Source: Malus domestica (taxonomy: Eukaryota; Streptophyta; Magnoliopsida; Rosales; Rosaceae). Taken from it: 64,000 nt of DNA. The notes beneath the pieces are model-generated. The model was not told the DNA's origin, searched no databases, and saw nothing but the letters and a program-made list of their open reading frames with translations. The DNA is taken from NCBI RefSeq assembly GCF_042453785.1, contig NC_091677.1, positions 4,559,501 to 4,623,500 on the forward strand, read 5' to 3'. The position numbers and the translations under genes are program-made. This document shows positions 42,960 to 53,829 of this stretch, piece by piece. Numbering within the stretch: position 1 is the first letter of the stretch; the number at the start of each line of letters is the position of its first letter.

Positions 42960-44890
42960 AGCCAACTTTCTCGGATAAGAATTATTGGGCTCTACTTTGC
43001 GTAACCTTTCTCGATTTGTCTTTTGCACTTTACGGTCTGTTTTTTTTTTAATAACGCCAATTGGGCTTGGATGCTTTGACCTGCTCGGTTTGAGTCTACC
43101 CTCCGCCTAGTAATGCAAACAACAATGCTTTTTTTTTTTTTTTTTTTAAGTTTATTATTAACGTTAGGGTGTGGTAGTTCGAAATTATTATCTCTATTAA
43201 TCTTTACTGATTAATAAAACACTTATTATTAATCAAAATTTTATAAAATTATCAATTTAACCCTCTAATTAAAATAGAACATGAATAAGAAATATGGAAC
43301 AGAAATATAATTTCACACAATCAAATTTTGGTTTTTTTTTTTCAAAACCTCACATACATGTAATCATAACATATTTCTAAATAAAAAATAAAAAAACTTC
43401 TCACTCCCACATTCTCTCTATCACTCTCTTCCTCTCTCCTTCTATTTTAAAAACAAAAATAAAAAATTTTCTCACACACTTTGTGTGTGCCCATATGCTA
43501 GTTTGTTCTATAAAGAGAACCCTCCTTGTTAACTTTTTGCCCCTCTTTTTTCCTATTTTGCCCTCATTTTGATACACAATATTGACATGAGGAGGGCAAA
43601 ACAGTAATTTTGTATCTTTTGAGAAAATGACAATCATGTCCCTATTTTTCCTATTTCACCCTTATTTTAAAAAAATGACAATCATATTCCTATTTTTTCA
43701 ATTTTTCCCTCACTTTTGATACACAATATTTACATAAAGAAGACAAAACATTAATTATGTAATATTAAAAAAAAATATGCACTTATTATCATTATTTCAT
43801 ACACTTTTTAAAATTTTAAAAATTAATCACACTCCTTAATAAAAAACAAAAAATAAAATGAAATTGTTCACACACACAAAGTGTGTGCTCATCTGCTAAT
43901 AATAATTAAGAGAAGATAATTTTGAATTCGAGATGTTAGAAACCAACACCCTGCTATGCTTAACGAACAATATTATATTTTAATAAAAAAAGAATATTAT
44001 ATGAACAACTTATCTAAAAACCGAATATGTGACGTATTATTAGAAATTTAGCATAATGTTAGTCTTACCAGTTAACATGGAGGTGCCTCCACTTCTCAGG
44101 TGGACATTATTTAATAAAATCACATATTTCGATTTATTTGATATAAATCACACACACCAACTTCTTGTGCTTGAAGAATATTTGCACAAACCAAAAACCT
44201 CTATATACTTTACTATTGTTTTTGAAATCACTAGTTTTCTTTTACATAGTTCATGCCAAAGTAATCTTTAAAAATAATACCAGAGTTGTCAAATTTAGTT
44301 CTCAAATTTGTTCACTAATTGATTTGTTAATATTAAATATGTTACTTGTAAGTACTAATACTAGATTTCTAGTAAACATATTTAAATCAATTTAATAATG
44401 ACATTATTTTGCAAACGAAAATTGGTGAAATTTATTTTGTTAGTTTAAATTCGTGTATACACATTAACAAAATAAAATCGTGTATATAGACATATTAACA
44501 TAGTTTTTGAAAATTGCTTATATTTTCTGTAGCATTTAAATAATTCATTAAAATATTAATTTGTTTAAATCAAACATAAACGCATGTTAAACATGTGTAT
44601 GTGTACTTACTTTTCACGCATGAATGTTTCACATATTTTTCAAGAAAGCTATCTTGTAATACTTTTAGTAACTATATTCCGTATTACCAAAACTAATGGT
44701 ACTCAATTTTATTGCGTAAGGTATCTGTCTTTCCTTCTAAAAAAAAGGTATTTGTTTTTCAATTAAAGATGGGTCTTAGTAATTTCATTTTTTTAATAAC
44801 TTTCTTTTTAAAGACATTTTTCTAATAATTAAAATAATAATTTTCAAAATGAATTCCTGTCCTGGAAGTCATTTTCAAAATGAAAAAGAG
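42960..44890. other. AT-rich intergenic region
   Basis: No gene, RNA or clear transposon is recognised. T-rich runs lie at 43040 and 43128-43147. 43410-43500 and 43860-43900 contain inverted 'cacacactttgtgtgtg' motifs, possibly the ends of a small element. Short open frames are AT-driven. Confidence 0.5.
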
Positions 44891-44898
44891 TAAAGGAG

Positions 44899-45079
44899 GC
44901 AGATTCTCTGCCCTTTCGTGCCTTTTTGTTTATGTGGTCACGGTTAAGTCACGTCAACATTTTATATTACTATTTCTTTTTGTCTTATTATATCTATAAA
45001 AAATAATATAAAATATTTACGTGGCTTAACCGTGACCACGTAAAATAGGAGGCACAGGAAGTGGAGGGCAAAGAATCTA
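44899..45079. mobile_element. Fold-back MITE, copy 1
   Basis: Long inverted arms: 'gcagattctctgccct' and 'tggtcacggttaagtcacgt' at the left pair with 'acgtggcttaaccgtgacca' and 'agggcaaagaatct' at the right. The core is an AT-rich loop. Same family as 45094-45281 and the split copy at 47365/53340. Confidence 0.85.
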
Positions 45080-45093
45080 CTTCCAAAAGTAAA

Positions 45094-45281
45094 AGTTGAT
45101 TCCTTCCTCATGTGCCCTCCTGTTTGTGTGGTCACGGTTAAGTCATGTCAACATTTTATATTACTATTCATTTTTGTTTTATTATCTCTATAAAAAAAAT
45201 AATATAAAATATTAACGTGACTTAACCGTGATCACACAAAACAGGAGGGTACGGAAAGTGAGAGGGCAGAGAATCTGCTTT
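45094..45281. mobile_element. Fold-back MITE, copy 2
   Basis: 'gtgccctcctgtttgtgtgg' and 'tcacggttaagtcatgtcaa' at the left pair with 'gtgacttaaccgtgatcac' and 'gagggcagagaatctgc' at the right. It lies 15 bp from copy 1 in the same orientation, so the two form a tandem pair. Confidence 0.85.
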
Positions 45282-45377
45282 TGTCAATATATTGGCTATT
45301 TACAGAGACATCTGTCGTTGTCACCTTCACTACCTATCTCACCATAGTCATCGTCTCCAATTTCTCCACTTACACAC

Positions 45378-45382
<5 letters not shown>

Positions 45383-45420
<38 letters not shown>

Positions 45421-45472
45421 TTTATACACACACATATACATATACATATACATATATATGTGTGTGTGTGGT
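45383..45472. repeat. Compound TA / CATATA / TG microsatellite
   Basis: (TA)n from 45384 to 45417, then (CA) and (CATATA) units, then (TG)n to 45470. A simple repeat; open frames across it are artefacts. Confidence 0.95.
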
Positions 45473-45834
45473 TGTAGTAATTTTCTTTTTGTCAAACAAA
45501 ATATCTTCTTATCTTTTTCTTATTCAAAAGGTTGTTTTCTAGAAGAAGTCATTGTTGTCCTTTATACAATCTTTTGCTTCCAAAACCAAACTCTCAAAAG
45601 TCCAAGTCAACATCCAAATTCATGAATTTGTAATTTCACACCAAATACACGTTTCTAAAATACCATCACGGGTGACTCAGTGGTTGGGACGAATTCCAAC
45701 CTCATATTATACATGATACGTTTTAAGTTTGATTATTGACGTTAATAAATCACATAATGATATATAAGGAAAGGCTGAAATATCTTTCTGAATCTTCTCA
45801 GCCCCTAAAAAATAAAATGAAAACTAAAAAAAAG

Positions 45835-45965
45835 TCCCAAAAAAACTTTAATTGTAATGAAAAATGACAAATAAAGGTATAGTGAATAGTACCAGGGAAA
45901 GGTAAAAATGTGGTTTTTCGTTAAAAGTGAATAGTACCAGAAGTGTTTTGTTAAAACTCCCAAAA
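45835..45965. mobile_element. Partial copy of the 'ctttaacgaaaa' MITE family
   Basis: 'gacaaataaaggtatagtga', 'aatgtggtttttcgttaaa' and 'gtgaatagtaccag' match 46265-46385. Partly duplicated or rearranged internally. Ends not defined. Confidence 0.65.
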
Positions 45966-46220
45966 ATAAATTGTCGTGACAAAGCCACCAACTATTCTCC
46001 ATTCTAAAAAATTGAATAAATAGACAAAATAAAAAGAAGCGAAAGTGTATGAAATCCAAATGAAGCTCTAAGCGAATAGTATATATTAAAGGACAAAGTA
46101 GTTTACAACATCTAATTAACAACCCCCGGTTAATATATCATACGAAATGTTGGTCGTGAAATCAATTGGCATACGACTAATTGGAATGAAAACAAGTTTT
46201 TAAGTAGAAAACCAACCATT

Positions 46221-46385
46221 TAATTAAAAGGAAAACTAATGAAAATGGCTTGAAAACTTTGAGTTTTAATAATAATGACAAAATAAAGGGTAAAGTGAAT
46301 AGTACCAGGATTGACTTTTTAGTGTAAAAATGTGGTTTTTCGTTAAAGTGAACAGTACCGGGTGCTTTTCGTTAAAGTTCCCTTA
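46221..46385. mobile_element. MITE of the 'ctttaacgaaaa' family
   Basis: 'aattaaaaggaaaactaatg', 'ttgaaaactttgagttttaa', 'gtgaatagtaccagg' and 'tgcttttcgttaaagttcc' occur in this order. The same sequence in reverse complement is at 58996-59163, so it is a dispersed element. Terminal repeats are short. Confidence 0.75.
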
Positions 46386-47364
46386 ATTAAACCTAGCTAC
46401 TTAAAATTATAGCACTATCTACATTATAAGATTGGCTACTTATAATGTAGAACATATGGAAGAATGCATCCAAGAATAACGCAACTGATAAATATAAGTT
46501 CAACATGGTCCACAATCACTGTTATTGATATGTCTCAACTTAATCATCCAGTACTAAGTGTTGAGGTTGATGTGGGGTCACACTGGAAACCAATTCCCAC
46601 ATTGAGAATGGGTCAAGTCATTATACCGAAGCTAATGAAACTTTTCAAGAGCGCGATCATCATTCACAGATTATGGTCGAGGGTCTAGTCATTCAATATC
46701 CTTAAACTAGGTGCAATTTTTCGAAAACCCAACTTAAGAAGTTAAACTCGAGCCTAGTAAATGGAGGACTTGCTATGTTACCATGATAAACTTTGTAGCC
46801 TATGCGTCCACTACCGACATAAACGACATTATCCCAAGTTAACCACCTATTACTATGTATTTGGTTTTATCACAAAAAGGGTCTTGGTGATATTAGGGGT
46901 GAAAACTCCCAAATATTAATTGTGCATTATTTTGTTATGTAACAGATGTGGGTTGGTATTCTCCAACAATAACGAGCAAATCCAACAAGACGATTCAAGC
47001 ATTGTAGACTCCAATGTCTGATTTGACCCTAGTATATTGTTGTTTGAATATTTGAATCATCAATTGACACTTTAATAAGCATCAAACACCCCCATCAATG
47101 GAACATTTTCTTGTTTCTCAAACATAGTCATACCCTCTTTTCTCTACACTAGTGGAACTACCTAAGGAGGACAATAAAAATACAGAAGACCAATTGGGGT
47201 TAAAATTGACGAGCAATAATTTTTCCTGTTCATGTTTGTATATTTATCATCTTTTTTTTTTTTCAATTTTCATGAGGATTTTGGAAGAGGCCTCCCTTGA
47301 ATAAATGATCTAAAAAGCTCAAGAACCTCTGTCCACCCTCCCATCTTCACACTATATATTTGGG
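46386..47364. other. Gene-free stretch
   Basis: No recognisable coding sequence or transposon border. A plus-strand open frame at 46464-46688 has no family signature. 'gggtcttggtgatattagggg' and 'attctccaacaa' around 46880-46970 hint at old LTR debris but are not enough for a call. Confidence 0.4.
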
Positions 47365-47488
47365 ATCTGGATTGTCTGCCCTCCTCATCTCATACCCTTC
47401 TCATTCCCTCATATTTATGTGACCACGGTTAAGTCACGTCAACATTTTATATTGATTTTTTATAGAAATAATAAGACCAAAAGCAATA

Positions 47489-48102
47489 CAACAACAACAA
47501 CAACAACAACAAAGCCTTTTCCCACTAAGTGGGGTCGGCTATATGAATCCTAGAACGTCATTGCGCTCGGTTTTGTGTCATGTCCTCCGTTAGATCCAAG
47601 TACTCAAGTCTTTTCTTAGGGTCTCTTCCAAAGTTTTCCTAGGTCTTCCTCTACCCCTTCGGCCCTGAACCTCTGTCCCGTAGTCACATTTTCGAACCGG
47701 AGCGTCAGTAGGCCTTCTTTGCACATGTCCAAACCACCGGAACCGATTTTCTCTCATATTTCCTTCAATTTTGGCCACTCCTACTTTACCTCGGATATCC
47801 TCATTCCCAATCTTATCCTTTATCGTGTGCCCATACATCCCACGAAGCATCCTCATCTCCGCTACACCCATTTTGTGTACGTGTTGATGCTTCACCGCCC
47901 AACATTCTGTGCCATACAACATCGCTGGCCTTATTACCGTCCTATAAAATTTTCCCTTGAGCTTCAGTGGCCTACGACGGTCACATAACACGCCGGATGC
48001 ACTCTTACACTTCATCCATCCAGCTTGTATTCTATGGTTGAGATCTCCATCTAATTCTCCGTTCTCTTGCAAGATAGATCCTAGGTAGTGAAAACGGTCA
48101 CT
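47489..48102 (-). pseudogene. RTE-type LINE, 3' end with (CAA)n tail
   Basis: Read on the minus strand this is the last ~500 bp of an RTE RT ORF ('[20 protein letters not shown]', '[20 protein letters not shown]', '[12 protein letters not shown]'-like) followed by the typical 3' end 'cccacttagtgggaaaagg' and a (TTG)n tail. The 15-bp target duplication AGACCAAAAGCAATA is at 47474-47488 and again at 53234-53248. At its 5' side it is fused at about 48102 to an LTR of Tat type. Confidence 0.88.
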
Positions 48103-48549
48103 TTTTGTGATCTTCGCTAGATTGTTCTGGTCATTAGTGTGGATAAGTATATAAATGGATAGAGATAGGAAAGCAAACACAAGATGTACGTGGTTCACCC
48201 AGATTGGCTACGTCCACGGAATAGAGGAGTTCTCATTAATTGTGAAGGGTTTACACAAGTACATAGGTTCAAGCTCTCATTTAGTGAGTACAAGTGAATG
48301 ATTTAGTACAAATGACATTAGGAAATATTGTGGGAGAATGATCTCGTAACCACGAAACTTCTAAGTACCGGAGTGTGGTATCGTCTTGACTTGCCTTATC
48401 TGTCTCATAGGTAGATGTGGCGTCTTCTCTGGAAGTACTCTTCCTCCATCCAGGGGTGGTATCTGTAATTGGTGGAGATGCACAAGGTAATGTATCAATT
48501 TCACTTGAAGCTTACTTGTAATTTCAGGCTTGGTCAAGCGCGATACAAA
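48103..48549 (-). mobile_element. LTR of a second Tat-type element, 5'-truncated
   Basis: 'gtacgtggttcacccagatt', 'ggctacgtccacgga' and 'gagttctcattaattgtgaa' match 8390-8460. The first ~50 bp (TGTTGATGC...) are missing where it joins the LINE. The right end 'gatacaaacca' matches 8771-8778. Just outside it, a polypurine-like 'gacttgggggact' (minus) marks the internal side, so this is the element's 3' LTR. Confidence 0.82.
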
Positions 48550-49710
48550 CCATGTAGTAGGAGTCCCCCAAGTCGCCGGGCTAGGGGATCTGCTGAAAGA
48601 GGTGACAGACAAGGTAAGCAATCAGAGCTCCAGCTGATTGTTCACATTCTCCCTATCTTGCAGGCAGCATGAAGGATAAAGAGAAGAAAAATGAGAAGAG
48701 ATGATATGGGATACTTTTGCTTTTGAAGAAGTAACTTTCCACAGGCTTATTCTTGAACCGGGCTGGAGGGTTTTCTGGTTTCCTCCAGAGTATAAGGCCG
48801 ACTGAAGAATTTGAGGGTCAAAACAAGTCCATCAAATCTAGAGTACGTTCGACCCTGCTGATATGGGATACTTTTGCTTTTGACAGAGTAGTGGATGTAT
48901 CGGCACGTGTGCTGTTACGCTTGTCTCCACATGCTTCCTTGTATCCTTCTCACTTGCCCTATCTGTTCCTTAGGCAGATGCGGTATCTTCCCTGGAAGCA
49001 TAAGATGTTGAAGATGAGTACTCGAGAGCAATGCCAGGTAAGTAATCAAGTAAGGGGTTCCAGGCAGTCAGTTCCTGGCTGGAAGCTTGATTCCAAGTGC
49101 TGACTGATTGCTCTCTTTCTCCTTGTCTTGCAGGTAAGAACAAGGCCAAAGGAAAAGACAGGGAAAAAGCATGATATGGGATACTCTTGCTTTTAACCCT
49201 GATGATATGAGATATTCTTGCTCTAGTATAGCTTGTTTACAGAGGTATTATCGGGGGGAAAGAAAGCTGAATATTTCGAAAGGCTTCGTTGGGAGTGCCC
49301 TCTCAGATAAGAGAAAGGGTTGAGCATTTTTGCAGGTCTGCCTGTCCGTTAAGGATGGAGGTCGACATATATAGGAGTCTCCCTAACATCAAGTAATAAT
49401 GCTATTCCTTTACCCTGCTTGGTCATAGCACGGTAGTGGGAGCTGCCAGCTTCACATGTTTTAACTCTGTCAGAGCACTTTGAAAAAGTGGTCTGTGGTA
49501 TCTGGAAAGCTGATGTTGCGTGTGAAGATTACAGACAAGCTTTATCCAAGGAGATCCAGCTCTTGAAGTTGGGAAAGTGATGCCTCTTCGGTTTTCGAAC
49601 AAGCAATCCTGTCGGGGATCTGGCTCTCGAGATTCGGAGAACGATGCCTCTTCAATTTTTGAGAAAGCAATCCTACTGGGGGTCTGGCTCTCGAGATTCG
49701 GAGAGCGGTG

Positions 49711-50365
49711 TCTCTTCGATTTTTGAGAAAGTAATCATGTTGGGAGTCTGGCTCTCGAGATTCGGAGGGCGGTGCCTCTTCGATTTTAGAGCAAGCAATC
49801 TTGTTGGGAGTGTTTTCTCGAATGTGAGTAAAGGTTGAGCATGTTTGCTAGTCTACCTTGCCACGAAGCACAGAGGTTGACACACAGGGACTTTCCAATT
49901 ATCCAGCAGTGGTACTGTTCCTTTACCCTCTCTTCGATTTTTGAGAAAGTAATCATGTTGGGAGTCTAGCTCTCGAGATTCGGAGGGCGGTGCCTCTTCG
50001 ATTTTGGAGCAAGCAATCTTGTTGGGAGTGTTTTCTCGAATGTGAGTAAAGGTTAGGCATGTTTGCTAGTCTACCTTGCCACGAAGCACAAAGGTTGACA
50101 CACAGGGACTTTCCAATTATCCAGCAGTGGTACTGTTCCTTTACCCTCTCTTCGATTTTTGAGAAAGTAATCATGTTGGGAGTCTGGCTCTCGAGATTCG
50201 GAGGGCGGTGCCTCTTCGATTTTGGAGCAAGCAATCCTGTTGGGAGTGTTTTCTCGAATGTGAGTAAAGGTTGGGCATGTTTGCTAGTCTACCTTGCCAC
50301 GAAGCACAAAGGTTGACACACCGAGACTTTCCAATTATCCAGCAGTGGTACTGTTCCTTTACCCT
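49711..50365. repeat. 218-bp tandem array, three copies
   Basis: 'tctcttcgatttttgagaaa' recurs at 49711, 49929 and 50147, a constant period of 218 bp, with few differences. Each unit contains 'gtctaccttgccacgaagca' and 'ccaattatccagcagtggta'. The third ends near 50365. Confidence 0.93.
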
Positions 50366-50686
50366 TGTGGGTAATAATATGGTAGCTAGACCTTCAAAAT
50401 TTATGTGTCTAAACTTTGTTAGTGTTGTTTCTTTGCAATTCTTTTACCCTTCTTGGTCAGAGCGATGTAGCGGGAGCTGCAAGCTTCACGTGTCTCAACT
50501 TTGTCAGAGAACTTTGGCAAAGTTATCTGTGGTACCCATGAGTTACTGTTGCGTATGGGAAGTGAGTGATTGAACAGTACGATTCATGTGCTTTCTACTT
50601 CGCCAGAAATCTTCGACAGAATGCCCATAATTTCCGCAAAGCTGAGTGTGCGTGTGACAGGTGCTGACAAGGCTGGAAAAGTAGGT

Positions 50687-50900
50687 GCCTCTTCGATTTC
50701 TGAGATCGGCCCTCGTGGTCTCTTAGCAGCTCAGCTTTTGAGAAAGCAAACCTCTTCGATTTCTGAGATCGGCCTTCGTGGTCTTTGAGCAGCCCAGCTT
50801 TTGAGAAAGCAAACGCCTCTTCAATTTCTGAGATCGACCCTCGTGGTCTCTGAGCAGCCCAGCTTTTGAGAAAGCAAACGCCTCTTCGATTTCTGAAGCT
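50687..50900. repeat. ~64-bp tandem array
   Basis: 'cctcttcgatttctgagatc' followed by 'cctcgtggtctctgagcagc' and 'cttttgagaaagcaaac' recurs three to four times. It is immediately upstream of the promoter-like region of the 51036 ORF. Confidence 0.88.
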
Positions 50901-51035
50901 TCGTCGAATGCAGATTTTTATAGGGGCTGACATTAAGTTCCAAAGCACACTTGAATATCCACCAGTAGAAGCTCCATTCTTGCACTTCTAAGATCTTGAT
51001 TTGTCCGACCTCTTCTCTCTTCAACACCTTTGAAA

Positions 51036-51710
51036 ATGTCTGGCCCCTCCGACCGTCGTTTTGACTTGAACCTTGTTGAAGAGGCAGCCCCGCCTTCTCC
51101 AGACAACATATGGCGCCCATCATTCGTCTCCCCTACTGGTCCTCTTACCGTTGGGGATTCCGTGATGAAGAATGATATGACCGCTGTGGTAGTGGCCATG
51201 AACCTTCTCACTCCCAAAGATAACAGACTACTTTCCAAACGGTCTGATGAGTTGGCTGTTAAGGATTCTCTGTCTCTCAGTGTTCAATGTGCAGGTTCTG
51301 TGTCTAATATGGCCCAACGCCTATTTGCTCGAACCCGCCAAGTTGAATCATTGGCGGCTGAAGTGATGAGTCTCAAACAGGAGATTAGAGGGCTCAAGCA
51401 CGAGAATAAACAGTTGCACCGGCTCGCACATGACTATGCTACAAACATGAAGAGGAAGCTTGACCAGATGAAGGAATCTGATGGTCAGGTTTTACTTGAT
51501 CATCAGAGATTTGTGGGTTTGTTCCAAAGGCATTTATTGCCTTCGTCTTCTGGGGCTGTATCGCGTAATGAAGCTCCAAATGATCAACCTCTGATGCCTC
51601 CTCCTTCTAGGGTTTTGTCCAGTACTGAGGCTCCGAATGATCCCCCTCCGGTGCCTTCTCTTTCTGGGGCTCTACCGACTGCTGAGACTTCTCCTAAGCA
51701 ACCTTTGTGA
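51036..51710 (+). CDS. ORF of unknown function, antisense within a Tat-type element
   Basis: 224 codons from ATG 51036 (MSGPSDRRFDLNLVEEAAPP). The middle is a predicted coiled coil (about residues 95-145: 'QVESLAAEVMSLKQEIRGLK', 'HENKQLHRLAHDYATNMKRK'). The C-terminus has three Pro/Ser-rich repeats ('SSSGAVSRNEAPNDQPLMPP', 'SRVLSSTEAPNDPPPVP', 'SLSGALPTAETSPKQPL'). A possible TATA-like 'tttttatagg' lies near 50915 and 'aataaataa' near 51778. The frame is opposite to the surrounding element. Extra ORFs, some antisense, are reported for Tat elements; I do not know this protein's function. A plain host gene captured by the element is the alternative. Confidence 0.65.
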   Translation: MSGPSDRRFDLNLVEEAAPPSPDNIWRPSFVSPTGPLTVGDSVMKNDMTAVVVAMNLLTPKDNRLLSKRSDELAVKDSLSLSVQCAGSVSNMAQRLFARTRQVESLAAEVMSLKQEIRGLKHENKQLHRLAHDYATNMKRKLDQMKESDGQVLLDHQRFVGLFQRHLLPSSSGAVSRNEAPNDQPLMPPPSRVLSSTEAPNDPPPVPSLSGALPTAETSPKQPL

Positions 51711-51954
51711 AGGCTCCCTCTTGTTTGTTTATTTTGACTCAAGTATATGTACATATTTGTAACTTATCGGGGATATCAATAAATAAGCTTTCCTTCATTT
51801 CAACATATTGTGTTAAATACACCAAAGCCTTCTTCGCTAAGTTCTTTGAATTTTCTTTTGTTGAAGCTTTGTGAGTGGAGCATGTAGGTTGAGGTAGTGT
51901 TCCCTTAATTTCCCGAGTGAGGAAAACTTCTCGGTTGAAGACTTGGAAAATCCA

Positions 51955-53233
51955 AGTCACTGAGTGGAATCGGCTATATGAATCTTAGAACGCCATTGTG
52001 TTCTGTCCTGTGTCATGTCCTCCGTTAGATCCAAGTACTCTAAGTCTTTTCTTAGGGTCTCTTCCAAAGTTTTCCTAGGTCTTCCTCTACCCCTTCGGCC
52101 CTGAACCTCTGTCCTATAATCGCATCTTCTAATCGGAGCGTCGGTAGGCCTTCTTTGCACATGTCCAAACCACCGTAACCGATTTTCTCTCATCTTTCCT
52201 TCAATTTCGGCTACTCCTACTTTACCCCGGATATCCTCATTCCTAATCTTATCCTTTCTCGTGTGCCCACACATCCAACGAAGCATCCTCATCTCCGCTA
52301 CACCCATTTTGTGTACGTGTTGATGCTTCACCGCCCAACATTTTGTGCCATACAGCATCGCCGGCCTTATTGTCGTCCTATAAAATTTTTCCTTGAGCTT
52401 CAGTGGCATACGGCGGTCACACAACACGCCGGATGCACTCTTCCACTTCATCCATCCAGCTTGTATTCTATGGTTGAGATCTCCATCTAATTCTCCGTTT
52501 TTTTGCAAGATAGATCCTAGGTAACGAAAACGGTCGCTCTTTGGTATTTCTTGATCTCCGATCCTCACCCCTAACTCGTTTTGGCCTCCATTTGCACTGA
52601 ACTTGCACTCCATATATTCTGTCTTTGATCGGCTTAGGCGAAGACCTTTAGATTCCAACACTTCTCTCCAAAGGTTAAGCTTTGCATTTACCCCTTCCTG
52701 AGTTTCATCTATCAACACTATATCGTCTGTGAAAAGCATACACCAAGGAATATCATCTTGAATATGTCCTGTTAACTCATCCATTACCAACACAAAAAGG
52801 TAAGGACTTAAGGATGAGCCTTGATGTAATCCTACAGTTATGGGAAAGCTTTCGGTTTGTCCTTCATGAGTTCTTACGGCAGTCTTTGCTCCTTCATACA
52901 TATCCTGTATAGCTTGGATATATGCTACTCGTACTCCTTTCTTCTCTAAAATCCTCCAAAGAATGTCTCTTGGGACCCTATCATACGCTTTTTCCAAATC
53001 TATAAAGACCATGTGTAAATCCTTTTTCCCATCTCTATATCTTTCCATCAATCTTCGTAAGAGATAGATTGCCTCCATGGTTGAGCGCCCTGACATGAAC
53101 CCGAATTGGTTGTCCGAAACCCGTGTCTCTTGCCTCAATCTATGCTCAATGACTCTCTCCCAAAGCTTCATTGTATGACTCATTAGCTTAATACCCCTAT
53201 AGTTCATGCAATTTTGTACATCGCCCTTAAATC
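51955..53233 (-). pseudogene. RTE-type LINE reverse transcriptase fragment
   Basis: 416 open codons on the minus strand. RT motifs in order: '[20 protein letters not shown]', '[20 protein letters not shown]', motif A '[16 protein letters not shown]', motif B '[20 protein letters not shown]' and motif C '[11 protein letters not shown]' (the usual A before DD is T). The C-terminal '[11 protein letters not shown]'-type region and '[16 protein letters not shown]' follow. The endonuclease domain and the rest of the 5' end are missing. The 5' truncation abuts the 15-bp target duplication at 53234. The 3' end lacks the (TTG)n tail and overlaps in content with the piece at 47489-48102. Confidence 0.9.
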
Positions 53234-53340
53234 AGACCAAAAGCAATAGAAATATAAAATGTTGACGTGGCTTAACCGTGACCACATAAATAGAAGAGGA
53301 TGGGAAGAGTATGGGATAGGGGAGGGCAGACAATCCAGAT

Positions 53341-53829
53341 GCATATATTTGTACCATCTCTCTATAAGAGATGAGACTCACATGTATTGTGGGCCCTTCT
53401 TTATTAGATAAATGATACAAATATGTGTGGTAAGTGTAGCGTCACTCTTACCGTAATAAGTAAAGAGCTATTATCTGGATTTCGAAAAAAAAACATTTTG
53501 TACTTTCAAAATGCAAATTTTTTTCTTCGTATGGTATGCATGATTATTTGTTTGCAGTTATATTCTCAATTGGACCTTAAGATGTTGGGCCTCCACCCGA
53601 AAAACTAATTTCTTACTAACTTTATTTTGAATCTCAAAATCGACCAAAACCTGATCCGGACAAACCCAAAATTCGACCGTTGAAATTTTTTATATTCCTC
53701 ATCCCAAACGGTAACCTCTCGCATCAAATTTGCACACTTCCTCTCAGTATTTAAATTCCACCTGAATTTATTAAAATTTGCAGTTCAATCTTCTCTCTCA
53801 CACATCACACTCTGGAGAATCTACCAGAA
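53341..53829. other. Intergenic region upstream of the 53830 gene
   Basis: No gene. 53640-53829 is the likely promoter and leader of the following plus-strand gene ('cattattaaaatttgcag' and 'ttctctctcacac' near the start). No transposon was recognised. Confidence 0.5.

Larger units (their letters stand above)
48550..51950 (-). mobile_element. 3' region of the second Tat-type element with tandem arrays
   Basis: No gag or pol is present. After the polypurine tract come repeated 'gatatgggatacttttgctt' segments (48700-49200), ~61-bp units around 'ctggctctcgagattcggag' (49570-49720), three 218-bp units (starts 49711, 49929, 50147) and three to four ~64-bp units ('gcctcttcgatttctgagat', 50687-50900). 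A plus-strand ORF follows at 51036-51710. This mirrors the repeat-rich 3' region of the first Tat element at 1-2146. Assignment is inference from LTR orientation. Confidence 0.7.
47365..53340. mobile_element. Fold-back MITE split by a LINE insertion
   Basis: The left arm starts ATCTGGATTGTCTGCCCTCC (47365-47384) and the right arm ends with its exact reverse complement (53321-53340). Inner parts 'gtgaccacggttaagtcacg' and 'gtggcttaaccgtgaccac' complete the pairing. Leaving out 47489-53248 restores a MITE like those at 44899 and 45094. Confidence 0.9.

Noticed and set aside
45281-45625. Plus-strand frames with (IY)n
   Set aside because: Translation of the TA/CA microsatellite.
45666-45810. tRNA-like stretch 'gggtgactcagtggttggga' that could be a SINE head
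   Set aside because: The B-box match is poor, no target duplication is visible and there is no empty site to compare, so I do not call it.
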